From: Notospermus geniculatus
Lineage: Eukaryota; Nemertea; Pilidiophora; Heteronemertea; Lineidae
Direction of reading: 5' to 3'
Assembly (NCBI GenBank): GCA_002633025.1
Contig: NMRB01000729.1
Location: forward strand, 63,742-127,741
Length of the DNA: 64,000 nt
Position numbers and translations under genes: made by a program. Below, piece by piece: positions 35,511 through 46,192 of the stretch (position 1 is its first letter; the number at the start of each line of letters is the position of its first letter). The notes beneath the pieces were generated by a model. It saw only the letters and a list, made by a program, of their open reading frames with translations. It was not told the origin of the DNA and made no database searches.

Positions 35511-35926
35511 AGGTGGTGTAGTAATTCGGGGTCTCCGACTAACGGTCAGAGGGTTCCGGGTTCGAATCCCACTGGGCGTGAGACTCTGGGCAAGTCTCTT
35601 TGCCTCACTGGCCTCTCTCCACCCAGGAGTATAAATGGGTTACCATTCAGAATAGCTCGGATTGTAGCGCTGAATGAACAGCTCATCTGAGTTATACTGA
35701 AAGTTCAGGATAAACCGGGGTTAAAGTGTAGGGGCCGTATTCTAGAAGCTTCCTTACTCTAAGGTTTACCTTTAGCTGTTGTTTGCAGGGCAAAACACAA
35801 AAGGTTAAAGTGGACCTTAGAGTTAAGGAGGCTTCTAGAATACAGGCCGTAAAGTCGGATGAGAACCTCTACCATTGTTGATATCAGACTATAAACCCAA
35901 ACTTTAACTGTTAAACTTTTAACTCT
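35511..35926 (+). mobile_element. tRNA-derived SINE, copy 2, interrupted
   Basis: Matches 27677-27960 from the tRNA-like head (tccgactaacggtcagaggg, box B GGTTCGAATCC) through gttaaagtgta. It is then split by a foldback at 35733-35848 and resumes with aaagtcggatga to the common end. The uninterrupted copy at 27.7 kb gives the pre-insertion sequence. Confidence 0.9.
35733..35848. mobile_element. Foldback MITE nested in SINE
   Basis: Left arm GGGCCGTATTCTAGAAGC pairs with right arm GCTTCTAGAATACAGGCC, with ccttactctaaggt and accttagagttaagg inside. GTA flanks both sides, consistent with a 3-bp TSD. Its layout resembles 36726-36834. Confidence 0.85.
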
Positions 35927-36212
35927 ACAGTACAGGTCACAATTGACATCCCTACGGCTTCGTGTAAGTTACTTGTAAGTTACCCGTAACTTACGCGTAA
36001 CTCACGGCTTTGGTTTCGCGTAACTCACTGCGTAACTCGCCAAAATCGCGTAACTTGCCTCATAAATCACTGCGTAGCTAGCGAAATTCGCGTAACTCAC
36101 CACGTAACTCACCTCGTAAGTTACGCGTAACATACATGTAGCTTGTGAGTAGTTGCGTAAGTTATGCGTAACTTACGCGAATTTAGGGATGTCAATTGTG
36201 ACCTGTACTGTA
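35926..36212. mobile_element. TA-flanked MITE, GCGTAAC family, copy 3
   Basis: The most intact copy. TA borders, ends CAGTACAGGTCACAATTG and complement, and the full series of gcgtaac, taactcac and cgaattt words inside. Same orientation as 2856-3089. It follows the SINE directly. Confidence 0.92.
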
Positions 36213-36720
36213 ATTAAAAGATGCCGAATAGAATTTAACTGTACAGGAAGCTGAACAAGGAAACACGTTCCCTTATTCTTAATTTTTATCAGCCAATAAA
36301 GGTCAAAATAAAACACACAGGCGGAAATCCCTTAAAGGTATTTGACACTGTTTTGATATTGATGCTAACACAATATAGGGATCGGTGACTCTCTCCAGGG
36401 TTTATCTATTGGCACATGACGATGCTCCTTTAATCGATAAAGTTGCCGTAAGGGGATCGTCTGCATACACTCCCAACATGAGTGAATGCCAATACTTATA
36501 ATACTCGGGGAAGACTTTTGTTCTGATGGTTAAGAAGATGGTACTGTTAGATAAGAAGAGGAGAAAAACCATGATCTGTTTAACTCTGGCTGTACTTTTA
36601 TCGTTTTTCCTTGGCTTCATCTCAGAACTAGAGTCTCGTATGCCAGGCACTCAGCTGGCAGCTCCAAAGGGGCTGTTCACTTAAGGCTCAATTGTACAAT
36701 ATAAATCTAAGAATTACATT
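36213..36720. other. No gene recognised
   Basis: One minus-strand frame at 36650-36402 without splice or family support. Confidence 0.4.
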
Positions 36721-36725
36721 GCCCT

Positions 36726-36834
36726 GGCCCCGTATTCATAAAACTACTTAAGTCTAAGTATGACACTTATCCTTTGTTCAACACAAAAGATAAGTATCAT
36801 ACTTAGACTTAAGTAGCTTTATGAATACGGGGCC
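36726..36834. mobile_element. 109-bp palindromic MITE
   Basis: GGCCCCGTATTCATAAAACT pairs with the right end through arms of about 50 bp (cttaagtctaagtatga, acttatc) around a short centre. The outermost ctgg repeats on both sides suggest a 3-4 bp TSD. Many animals carry short MITEs with GGCCCGTATTC-type ends. Confidence 0.9.
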
Positions 36835-36839
36835 TGGCC

Positions 36840-37760
36840 TCTTTCTTGCTTATGTCATACTCCCCTCACGCCTGACTGCACAAGCCTCTACTGGAGAGTC
36901 AACTCAGGCCAATAGGCCAAAAATGTGGTTCTTGGGATTTTGTAAAATTGACCCTTTATAAGTGAACAGCCCCTTTCTGAACAGTATTGCACCAGGCAAT
37001 GCCAGGCTGCAGGAAACAGGATGGCGGTTTCTGTCAGGGCTTAAGCATCATTGGCCCTGGTGAGTATCGAAGAGGCCATCTCAAGCTACAGGTGCCGATC
37101 CAGAGGGGGTGGAATTGGGGGTTGTGACCCTCTGCTTGCCACTACCAATTGTTTTTTTCAATAATTTGCGACAGTAAATGGAAAAATAAAGCTTCTGTTT
37201 TGATGTTGGAGCTATTAACTCTTTCTAATCTTATGTATCTTTTGTATATTTTATTTTTATGACTTTGTACATCTTTTCTGTTGTTGTCTTCGTCTCTGTA
37301 AATTTTATTTGTGTTTGTAATCTTCACTACACCTATTTTCTTGCACGCTTGGTATCCAAGGTACATTCCATCAGACAGATCCTTGTTTACTATTTCCTAC
37401 TTCTTTTGTCTTCTCATCTCTATGCACTTTTTTAAAATGTTTTTACGTTTATTGTATCTCTTCCTATGTAAATGGTGTAACATTTATACGGAGCAATAAA
37501 CATTCGTAATTCGTAATTCGTAATTCGATATTGAGATGCCAGGAAATCGCGTCTACAGATTTCAACGCAAACATATTCGGCGCCCACCTGCAATGACCAC
37601 CCTCAGCGGCCTCAACCACCCTTGGGCAGAGAGGGGGGATCCGCGCCTTTGCGACTCATGTTCCTCACTTGGATGGGGTCTTTTACTTGCAAAGGCACAA
37701 GGTACAAGGCTCCACGGCTTACTGTCCCATACGATGCCATGACCATTCAGAAAATGTGTC
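36840..37760. other. Repeat relics, no gene
   Basis: Contains attggccctgg/gaagaggccatct words shared with 34.3 kb and the phrase attcgtaattcgtaattcg at about 37503. No exon-like frame. Confidence 0.4.
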
Positions 37761-37766
37761 AAGTAA

Positions 37767-37943
37767 TAGGAGCAGTCAGCCACGCATATTATTGCCAACA
37801 GATGGCAGCAAAGTTCTAGCGGACCAATGTACAGGAAAATCTACGTGACTGCTGCTCGATCAATAATGACTGGGTCCGCTATATGCATTGAATTGGGCCG
37901 TAGTGACACCTATTGGTCAACTCGCTGACAGCTCCTATTCCTA
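37767..37943 (+). repeat. Dispersed repeat, opposite copy at 17.9 kb
   Basis: Starts taggagcagtcagccacgc and ends gctgacagctcctatt. The outermost bases (taggagc / gctcct) are a short inverted pair, so this may be a MITE. Reverse complement of 17905-18068. Confidence 0.75.
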
Positions 37944-38119
37944 TATTAAGATTATTTTTCATTACTGGTTCTTGTTTCAACAAGTGTACTTTTGAGATGG
38001 TATTTAGACAAGAGGCCCATGGGCCTGGCGCTCAGCTGACAGTTGACTTGAGGTGCAGTTGTAGGTGTAATGAGAGAGGTGGAACTGTAAACTGACCGAG
38101 TCCAATGGATTTTATTACT

Positions 38120-38925
38120 GGTCTAAAAAACGAATAGAAGGACACCTTGGCTCAACTGGGCTTTAAGTAGGTCACTAGGTCATGGAAGTAGGTCAGTTCA
38201 GACCTACACTTTATTAGCTTTAGTTTGATACCAAAACATGACTACCTTGGCTCAACTGGTCTTTAAGTAGGTCACTGGGTCATGGAAGTAGGTCAGTTTA
38301 AACCTACACTTCATTAGCTTTAGTTTGATACCAAACATAACAGCCTTGGCTCATATACAGTCTTTAAGTAGGTCACTAGGTCGTGGAAGTAGGTCAGTTC
38401 AAATGTACACTTCATTACCTTTAGTTTGATACCAAACATGACTACCTTGGCTCAACTGGTCTTTAAGTAGGTGACTAGGTCATGGAAGTACGTCAGTTCA
38501 AACCTTCACTTCATTACCTTTAGTTTGATACCAAACATGACCACCTTGGCTCAACTAGTCTTTAAGTAGGTCACTAGGTCGTGGAAGTAGGTCACTTTAA
38601 ACCTACCCTTCATTACCTTTAGTTTGATACCAAACATGGCTGCCTTGGCTCAACTGGTCTTGAAGTAGGTCACACCAAACATGACTACCTTGGCTCAACT
38701 AGTCTTTAAGTAGGTCACTAGGTCGTGGAAGTAGGTCAGTTCAAATGTACCCTTCATTACCTTTAGTTTGATACCAAACATGGCTGCCTTGGCTCAACTG
38801 GTCTTGAAGTAGGTCACTAGGTCATGGAAGTAGGTCACTTCAAACCTACACTCCATTACTTTTAGTTTGATATCTAACATGTCTACCTTGGCTCAACTGG
38901 TCTTTAAGTAGTCCGGTACTGACTC
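38120..38925. repeat. 99-100 bp satellite, about nine units
   Basis: ccttggctcaact begins units at 38145, 38245, 38344, 38445, 38544, 38643, 38688, 38787 and 38886. One unit is shortened to 45 bp. Each holds tttaagtaggtcactaggtc and tttagtttgataccaaacat. No coding capacity. Confidence 0.95.
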
Positions 38926-39143
38926 TCGCACTCGAAATAACGGACCCTTGCATCAGATGGGAAGGGGTTAATAGGCCTATATCACCTATGAGTGGAGATG
39001 GTTGTCGTATTAGACCTACTTGGTGACAGTGGGTTAATTTAGATAGGCCTGCAATTCGTGGTGAAGTGAGAAAGATATGTTTTGAGACGCATTGGGTAGG
39101 AATGAGTTAATATGGGAATCAATCCATGACCTGACGTAACTAT

Positions 39144-39371
39144 GGTGGATGAAGTGAGAAAGGCCATAAAAATGGCTAATCTGGCGATGCTGTCCACCAT
39201 TCAATAGTAGCTTGCCATTCAATACAACAGGTGTTGACCGTCTCCGACAGTTCAACAGGTGGATGAAGTGAGAAAGGGCATAAAAATGGCTAATCTAGCG
39301 ATGCTGTCCACCATTCAATAGTAGCTTGCCATTCAATACAACAGGTGTTCACCGTCTCCGACAGTTCAACA
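39144..39371. repeat. 114-bp tandem duplication
   Basis: Starting at ggtggatgaagtgagaaagg, two adjacent copies (39144-39257 and 39258-39371) differ at only a few positions. Downstream, at about 39540-39690 and 39755-39895, a more diverged pair (cccttcgtcgttgatggt, agccagagtcggagacttg) repeats in the same orientation. Confidence 0.9.
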
Positions 39372-39899
39372 CGAATTTCCTTGAGGAAGGATAAGCCGCG
39401 GCCGGGACAGAATTCGTCTCTTCTCGGTTTATCAAATGAAAACAGATAAGACAGAATCCAATCCAGAATGACTCTCGCCGTTCGCGTTGTGGAGAGCGAT
39501 ATAGTGTCCAGAACTTCACCTGATTAAACCAACAGTTCCCTGTCCCTTCGTCGTTGATGGTTCCAGTCAAACTAAAGACATGTCATGCTATCGAAATGTG
39601 TGAAATATAAGGAATTTTTATTGTCATACGCCACAAAAACAGCCAGAGTCGGAGACTTGAAATGACGAATGAGAAGCCGATTAGAGATTGAGCAGTGAAA
39701 AGCGAGGGGCCGACGACAGGCCTCATTCGGCTGATTTCACCAAAAGTATCATATCCCTTCGTCGTTAATGGTCCCAATCAGACTAAATATATATCAAATA
39801 ATAAAAATATGTGAAATTTTAACAATTTCTAAAGGCAGCACACTATGAAATCAGCCCGAGTCGACGACTTGGAATGACGTGCATGAAGCCGAGATCGCT

Positions 39900-40299
39900 G
39901 TTGTCGGTTCGATCATTGTGATTTTTTCCCAATATATATCGTCATATTTTGAACACACTCGTGTCGTTTTGATGAAAAATAATTTCAGTTATTGTTTGAT
40001 GGTACTCTAAAATACCACTCACGTATGATTTCATAAGGCGATTGTCTATGATCATTGGGATTTTATGCGATAATCATAGGTATATTTCATCTCGATTCAC
40101 TTTCTGCAAGCACCAAACATTTCCCATGATTCCTCATTCCATGAACAAAAGAGCATCCAACATGTCAAAGTAACTGGCGCGGGAAATTTAAATAGTGCTG
40201 TTTTCTATTTTGTCACCTAGCGCCCCCTGGAGAACAAAATTCGAATTAATTTCCATTGCACTTGGTGTACCAAAAATCAAGCTTCATGCCCAATCAATT
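39900..40299. other. No gene recognised
   Basis: AT-rich sequence without structure that I can name. Confidence 0.4.
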
Positions 40300-40573
40300 T
40301 CAGTTTGATATATTGCCTCTGGACTGAGTTATTGGGGTTTTCCATTTTACGGAAAATGCCCCCTGGAGGGCACAATGTAGGTCAGATCGCCAAAATTTTT
40401 GGTTCTGTTTCGAGTCCTTCCAAGGGGCTACCCCTCCACCAACTTTCATGACCCTGGGCCTTGCGGTTGCGAAACGTGCCAGTTTAACGGACGACACACA
40501 GACACACACACAGACGGACGCCACTCAGTATACATATGACTAGCTCCGCTGACCTTTGGTCAGCTGAGCTAAA
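40300..40573. repeat. Interspersed repeat with terminal hairpin
   Basis: The tail has acggacgacacacagacaca followed by a ctgacc/ttt/ggtcag hairpin and ctgagctaaa. The repeat at 57486-58277 ends the same way (ggacgacggac, then gctcacctc/gaggtgagc, taa). A conserved 3' hairpin is suggestive of Helitron-like ends, but I cannot assign it. Confidence 0.5.
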
Positions 40574-40742
40574 AACTAAACAGAATGAGAAAACTCACCA
40601 AATATTTTTAAAAAAGGACATGCAAGGTGAGGGACATGAGAGGGGACGGGAATACAAATGTGGTCCCTTTAAAAATTAAGTACTTGTTCCTCTTCACAAT
40701 TTGCTTTATCAAAACCCCAAGCATGTAACATTTTACGCTTAC

Positions 40743-41700
40743 CTTGTTAGTGGCACCACCATGGTCTAGCGAAAGGCCAACGATGTAAGCAGGAGCATTT
40801 AGGTGCATGTTTCTTTGTTTCAACAGAATGGCTCCTCCCATGCATGATACTGGGGTTATTTCTTTTCCGGTGATAGCCTGTAATGTTCTGTTGAACAGTG
40901 GACTTCTTGATGACATTTCGGCATAAAGCTTATTCCACTGGAATGAGACAATCTCATCTGGGTCTGTGCCTCGCAGAAGAGAGGCTGTTTTGGTGGAGCC
41001 CATATTCCGACATTCAGTGGACAACTCCTTCAGAAAGGCACCGATGAAGACTTCCTTGAGTGAACTGTTGTACACAGCATTGCCATACGCCACTCTCTCA
41101 TCTCCTCTTCTGTTGGCGATGGCCTTGCACGCCTTTATGAGCGGACTGTCTTCTGGTAGGGTGACCGTATTAGCCCGACTAGGATATGCAACACAACCTG
41201 CAAAGTAATGATACATTTTACAATGAGAACACCACATGCAGCCAGCCATAGATGTAGATAATGTACAGTTGTACCCTGTAAACTAGACCTCGGGTTCCAT
41301 ATCGCCTCAGAGTGATCCAGACAATTATGATAACAAGCACATTATTAAAAAACAGTTGTGGACCTTAACATTTAAGGACCGCCTAGCAAACCTGTCCTTT
41401 ACGCCTCGCATCACTACAGTACATTATTATGACAATGTATAAGAGAGACGAATAACTTACCTTCACTTCAAAAGACTTCGCTTCTTCTTGTTCATTTTCC
41501 TTATCATGATCATGATCCAGCTGTAAGTCTATTGCAGTAGCAGTAGGAACCTGACGGAGGGGAAGGGCACGGTGGGGTCCTTTTTTCATTGGTGAAGGTG
41601 TTGCCTTGAAATCGAGGCGTTTCCTCATTGAATGTGGTCCAGCTGCGGGTGGTGACATGCCAATGTCATGTTGTCTCTTTACACTTTGACTCGTCTGTTG
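40743..41700 (-). pseudogene. Partial DUF6589-type gene (second copy)
   Basis: Exon 41197-40743 encodes SPLFNRTLQAITG, then ILLKQRNMHLNAPAYIVGLS and LDHGGATNK. This corresponds to the region just before the DUF6589 core in the full gene at 50586-46193, and the exon ends at the same place in the protein (LLLDNGCEQK there) with a good donor (aag/gtaagc). An upstream exon ending at 41461 (MRKRLDFKATPSPMKKGPHR through KENEQEEAKSFEVK, donor gtaagt) looks like the variable linker. The two exons do not join in phase (0 against 1), so a small exon is missed or the gene is broken. No exon for the core itself was found downstream, so I call it a fragment. Confidence 0.6.
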
Positions 41701-41996
41701 ATGAGATTTCGACAGGTGTCCATATGAATGATCAAGCAGGCCTTGACCTCCCACTCTCAGGGCAGCATGATGTTGTGGAGATGGTGGCAATGCTGCTATT
41801 CCAATGTGTTGTAGGCCTAGGCCTACAGGCCTACCGCCTGCATCACTGCCAACAATAGGTACATGTACGTGGCCGTGGAGAATAAGGAGATGGGGGCATC
41901 CATCGTGCCTTTTTTGCAGCGTGTTTTGGCGTCCCGAGTTTGCCAGGTTGTCAGACAAATGCAGACCAGCAGACTGCAGACTGCAGACTGCAGACC

Positions 41997-42320
41997 TATG
42001 GGTGGTTATATCCGCAAAAAGTAGACTTTGACAAAACAGATCGAGATGGAGGTTACAAAATCAGAGACGTGCTTTTAGAAAACAGATATGTTCGTTAACA
42101 AAACAGAGACGTTTAGCTGTGATTTGGAGTCGTTCACAAAGGAGACGTTGGATGCTACGAAAGAGTCGTTAACATAATTTGGAGACGTGTCTTATCAGAG
42201 ATAGTCACATTTCTCAAACGTAGCAATAATTTTAAATGGTACGCCATACACAGATGTGGACATGATTTGGAGCCGTTCATTAATGTGACGTTGGGTGGCG
42301 CTCGTTGCAGTTAAAGGTGA
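41997..42320. mobile_element. Diverged relative of the aaataaagacg family
   Basis: Starts TATGGGTGGTTATATCCGCA, like the left end at 12384, followed by gagacgt and agtcgtta words and a gttgggtggcgctcgttgca block. The right end was not recognised. Confidence 0.5.
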
Positions 42321-42333
42321 AATACAGTCCTTA

Positions 42334-43594
42334 CCCAGCTAGCAATGACACGTCAAATAGACGTGGGAAAGACGTCAGGCATCACGTTGCAAACGCGTCT
42401 TTTCTTGACGTCTTAAAGACATCTTCGTGCACCCTCGAAAAACGTCGTATAGACGTCAAAAAATGACCAGTCTAACAGCTGTTTACCACCTGTTTTATAT
42501 AAGTTATCAACATGAAATCAACCAAGTGTGCACCAACTCCAAGCGTCTTTAGAACAAAATATTCTGGATATTAGACTTGTATTTGCAAGGTGTGAAGAAA
42601 GGAAGATCCCAGCTTGGGTTTTTACTTTGCTCCTTTTCAACCACTGAGTGGTTGAAGAGGAGCCAGGAGTGGGAACTCCTGTCGATCGAAAAAACCCTGA
42701 TCAGGGGACTCTGTCAGGCCGAGTAAGCCGTAACCTTCAAGTTACCATAAATAGTATGTAGGAGTCCGGCATTTCATCCAAATGAAACTTTTTCATATGT
42801 GTGGTGCAATGAAGCATCATTTCCAAAAACTGGACACCCCACAACAATAATGAGCGAGGTTTATTGTACAAAATTGTGTCGTTACCATGTTGGTATAAGA
42901 GGAGGCAACATTCCTATAGTTTTTATTCGCCATATTTTTTATTCTACAATTAGTTATTAAGATTAGTATTAGAAGTGTGTTGACGACTTTTCCACGTGAT
43001 TTCGACGTCTTTTGTGGAAATGCTTTCTGAAGTTTTAACAGGGTGACATCGACTTTCTGGATTGTTATACACGTAATTTCACTATCATCTTAAAAATGAA
43101 TTGTTTTTTTAAGGATTTGAGACTGGTTAAGAGAAGTCGTCAATTTCACGTTTTTCTGTGACGAGTTCCCAACCAGGGTTTTGAGACGTTGAACAGACGT
43201 CAAGTAATGATGTGATTTTCACGTGATCTTCTGACGTGTGATGAATCTGGCGAGATTTCTTCATAGGTTTCAAATGGTCAACTATCATGCCGACGTCAAT
43301 AGGACGTCTTGCCGACATGATAGTGAACACGTTATTTAATTCGTAGCATAAACGTCATAATCACGTCACCGCAACGAAGCTGATCAACAAGCTAAAATCA
43401 TTTAATTATCAACCTTTCTACAATCTTAACTTTTGATAGTATCTTTAGTGTAATATAGAATAGACAAAAGGCACAAAAACACAAAGGAGTAATCATGAAA
43501 AAGACGTTGTGACAACATCTTTTCCACCAGTTTTGCTGACGAGTGACGAGTGACCAGTTTCCAACGTCTTTCAGACGTCATTTTGCTAGCTGGG
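42334..43594. mobile_element. 1.26-kb TA-flanked non-autonomous element
   Basis: Terminal inverted repeats CCCAGCTAGCAA and TTGCTAGCTGGG are flanked by TA on both sides (42332-42333 and 43595-43596). Just inside both ends are words such as agacgtc, cgtctttcagacgtc and cacgtgatttcgacgt. No transposase frame is visible. It sits between the DUF6589 fragment and the first visible helicase exon, so it may have separated the helicase from its 5' end. Confidence 0.8.
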
Positions 43595-43691
43595 TATAAT
43601 GCCCCGTCCAGACAAATTTTAATGAGGTCGAATTTGGGTGGATGTTAGTGCAATACAGTCCAATTGTCGGATGAAGTATCTATTTTATCAG

Positions 43692-45788
43692 TATGTCATT
43701 GGGCATCCCGAACTATTAACAGATGCTGCAGCGTGCGAGATATTTAGGACAGAATACTGGAATGATAGGGTGTCACATATAGTAATTGACGAAGCACATA
43801 GTGTCCTCCAATGGGGAGAGAACTTCAGGCCCGATTTTATGAAGTTGCCAAATCTGCGGTCATTCTTCCCAAAGGCACATGTTCTTGCCTTGACCGCCAC
43901 TGCGACCGGAAAAACTCGGGAAGAAATAGCCAAATTGTTGAAAATGAAGAACACTAAATTTGTGTCAGCCAGCCTCGATAGAAACAACATCAGAATTTCA
44001 ATCAGGGAGAGGCCTCCTCAAATGAATGCTGAAGCATCATTTGCGTTTGTTATCGAGCCATTGATGGGGGAACTACAGAGACTTGGGAGAGACTTTCCAA
44101 AGACAATTGTTTATGGGAAGTTGAAAGACTGCGGTTCAGGATACGAGGCTGCAAGCTTGGTAAATTCTGTGAACTTCGTGTCACAGTATCATGCAGCATG
44201 TACAGATGAGGTGAGTGTGGATCATTTATTTTAACTTATTCAGTGTTCAGATTGCTGGGGCAGATATCAACAGGATGCACTGTTGTCCACCAATATGGCT
44301 CATTGTTTAGCACAACTTATTCTACTATCTGACACATAACTTCGTGTCACAGTATCATGCAGCATGTACAGATGAGGTGAGTGTGGATCATTTATTTTAA
44401 CTTATTCAGTGTTCAGATTGCTGGGGCAGATATCAACAGGATGCACTGTTGTCCACCAATATGGCTCATTGTTTAGCACAACTTGTTCTACTATCTGACA
44501 CATTCTTTTAACCTGTGTTTTCCAGACAAAGAAGACAATTGTCAGTGCAATGGCAGAACGAGATGGTTCATGTCGTCTTCTATTTGCCACTGAGGCGTAT
44601 TCCATGGGAACCGATGCGCCCGATATACGACGCATTATTCACATTGGTGTTCCGACTACGATGGAAAGTAAGTGATGGATTTTTGTAGAACTTTGCCTGG
44701 TACGGGGACATCTTAATCGAATGTTTTTTCCCCAAAATGGTGTGCCTAGGGGTCAGCCATGCTGATGCCTACCTTCAAAATGTTTATCACTCTCGGTGTG
44801 ACGCTGTCAACAGCCTTTTTATCAGGGCCTATTCCAAGTTAGCCATCTTGGATCATAGAGATAAAAAGAACAATTTGTGAAGGTATACATGTAATTATTA
44901 ATTAAGACCGCCACCACCTCACAAGGTGGCGGTCTTCATTGGTTTCACTGGATTTCTCTCGATCTCTCTCTCTCTCTCTCTCTCTCTCGATCTCTCTCCC
45001 CGTCCAATCTGTGGTTTCGGCAGGATAACTCAAAAAATACGCCACGTATCGCGACGAAATTTTCAGGAATTGTTGATATCAATGTTACACGAAAATCGAT
45101 AGCTTAAAAATACGTTAACAATATAGCTTTGAGATCGACTGACTGCTAGCCCATACTCCACTTAAAATGCTTGAACACAATCTTACATTCATACATGTAC
45201 TTGTATTAAATTTAAAAAATTGAAAATCACCAGTCTCATCTAATCATGTATCTGTCCTTTTCAGCCTATGTACAAGAAATTGGACGTGGAGGACGTGACG
45301 GCCTTCCATGCGAGGCATTAATGTACCACAACAAAAGTGACATTGCCAGTAATGTCAAAGGAATGACTGATGATATTCGTGAATTCTGCCAGACAACTGC
45401 CTGTCGAAGAAACTTTATCGCTGAGACATTCGGTTTTGAAATGGAACTCGAAATTCAAAATGAAAAGCATAAGTGCTGTGACAACTGCCAGAAAACTTGT
45501 GATTGTTTTGACTGTACTTTGGTCAGTGCTGTAGATGAAGCTGTGGAAGCAGCAGCTGAACTACCAAGTCAGGTTCTGATTGGCATGTTATCGCAGTATT
45601 TTGAGAGTGAGAACAGAATTTCAGGGGAATACTTTAGCTGCCTTTCAGTTGGTTTGGCAAAGGATATTGCAAAACTAGTGAACACTGTTACTGTTGATTC
45701 AGAAATCTTGAAGCAGAAATACCCATACCTCAAGGATATTTATGTTTCGGGTATTCTAAGTGTCATTGAGGGATTCAGTGCTTTATGA
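43692..45788 (+). CDS. RecQ-type DNA helicase, 5'-truncated
   Basis: Three exons join in phase: 43692-44210 (acceptor tattttatcag, phase 0 end), 44526-44667 (phase 1 end) and 45265-45788 with TGA. The 394-residue product has motif II DEAH (residues 33-36) in VIDEAHSVLQWGENFRPDF, motif III ALTATAT (66-72), motif V FATEAYSMGTDAPD (about 192-205), motif VI YVQEIGRGGRDG (222-233) and a RecQ-type zinc site (C262, C267, C292, C295). RecQ enzymes unwind DNA 3' to 5' using ATP. The Walker A exon and everything before it were not found in the window, so the visible gene could not hydrolyse ATP unless exons lie elsewhere. The residues after YVIGHPELL fit the divergent, multi-copy RecQ-like proteins of invertebrates better than BLM or WRN. 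It faces the DUF6589 gene tail to tail with 404 bp between stops. Confidence 0.85.
44172..44503 (+). repeat. 166-bp tandem duplication inside the helicase gene
   Basis: Copies 44172-44337 and 44338-44503 differ at a single site (ttattc against ttgttc). Each carries the last 39 bp of the first exon with its gtgagt donor and the start of the intron. The second donor lies at 44377, so the transcript has two identical donor contexts. Confidence 0.95.
44904..44936. repeat. Perfect hairpin and CT microsatellite in the intron
   Basis: AAGACCGCCACC and GGTGGCGGTCTT form a 12-bp stem around a 9-base loop. A (tc)n run follows at about 44963-44990. Both lie in the second helicase intron. Confidence 0.85.
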
Positions 45789-46031
45789 ACTGTTGATTTC
45801 AACATTATACTCTGGCTGTTCAACTTCCAAGTTCATGGTTTTCAATCTTCTGTTGTCGTAATCACAACAGTTTGATGATAGACTCTGTCAATTGTTTTGG
45901 TAATAATAATGTAAATTGATTAATACATGTACTCTTGAATTGTACCAGTATGTATAGCCTGATAAAACAGAATGTAATGTCTAGAATTGTGGTTTAGGTA
46001 ATCTTACTTTGTGAATCAGATGAATGAAATC

Positions 46032-46037
46032 AATAAA
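46032..46037 (+). terminator. Polyadenylation signal AATAAA
   Basis: A canonical AATAAA lies 244 bp after the helicase stop codon on the plus strand, in AT-rich sequence. No equally clear signal was seen for the opposing gene. Confidence 0.5.
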
Positions 46038-46192
46038 CATGATAAACAAGCATTACAATCATAGAATAATCTGGTTAACTGTTGCAGATTACCGGTACTA
46101 AAACCACAGTTATGTCACTTGAAATTGTACCACATACCGATACTGCATTCCACAGGGTCACTCACTGCTGGATTGAAATCCCTGATAGAAAT

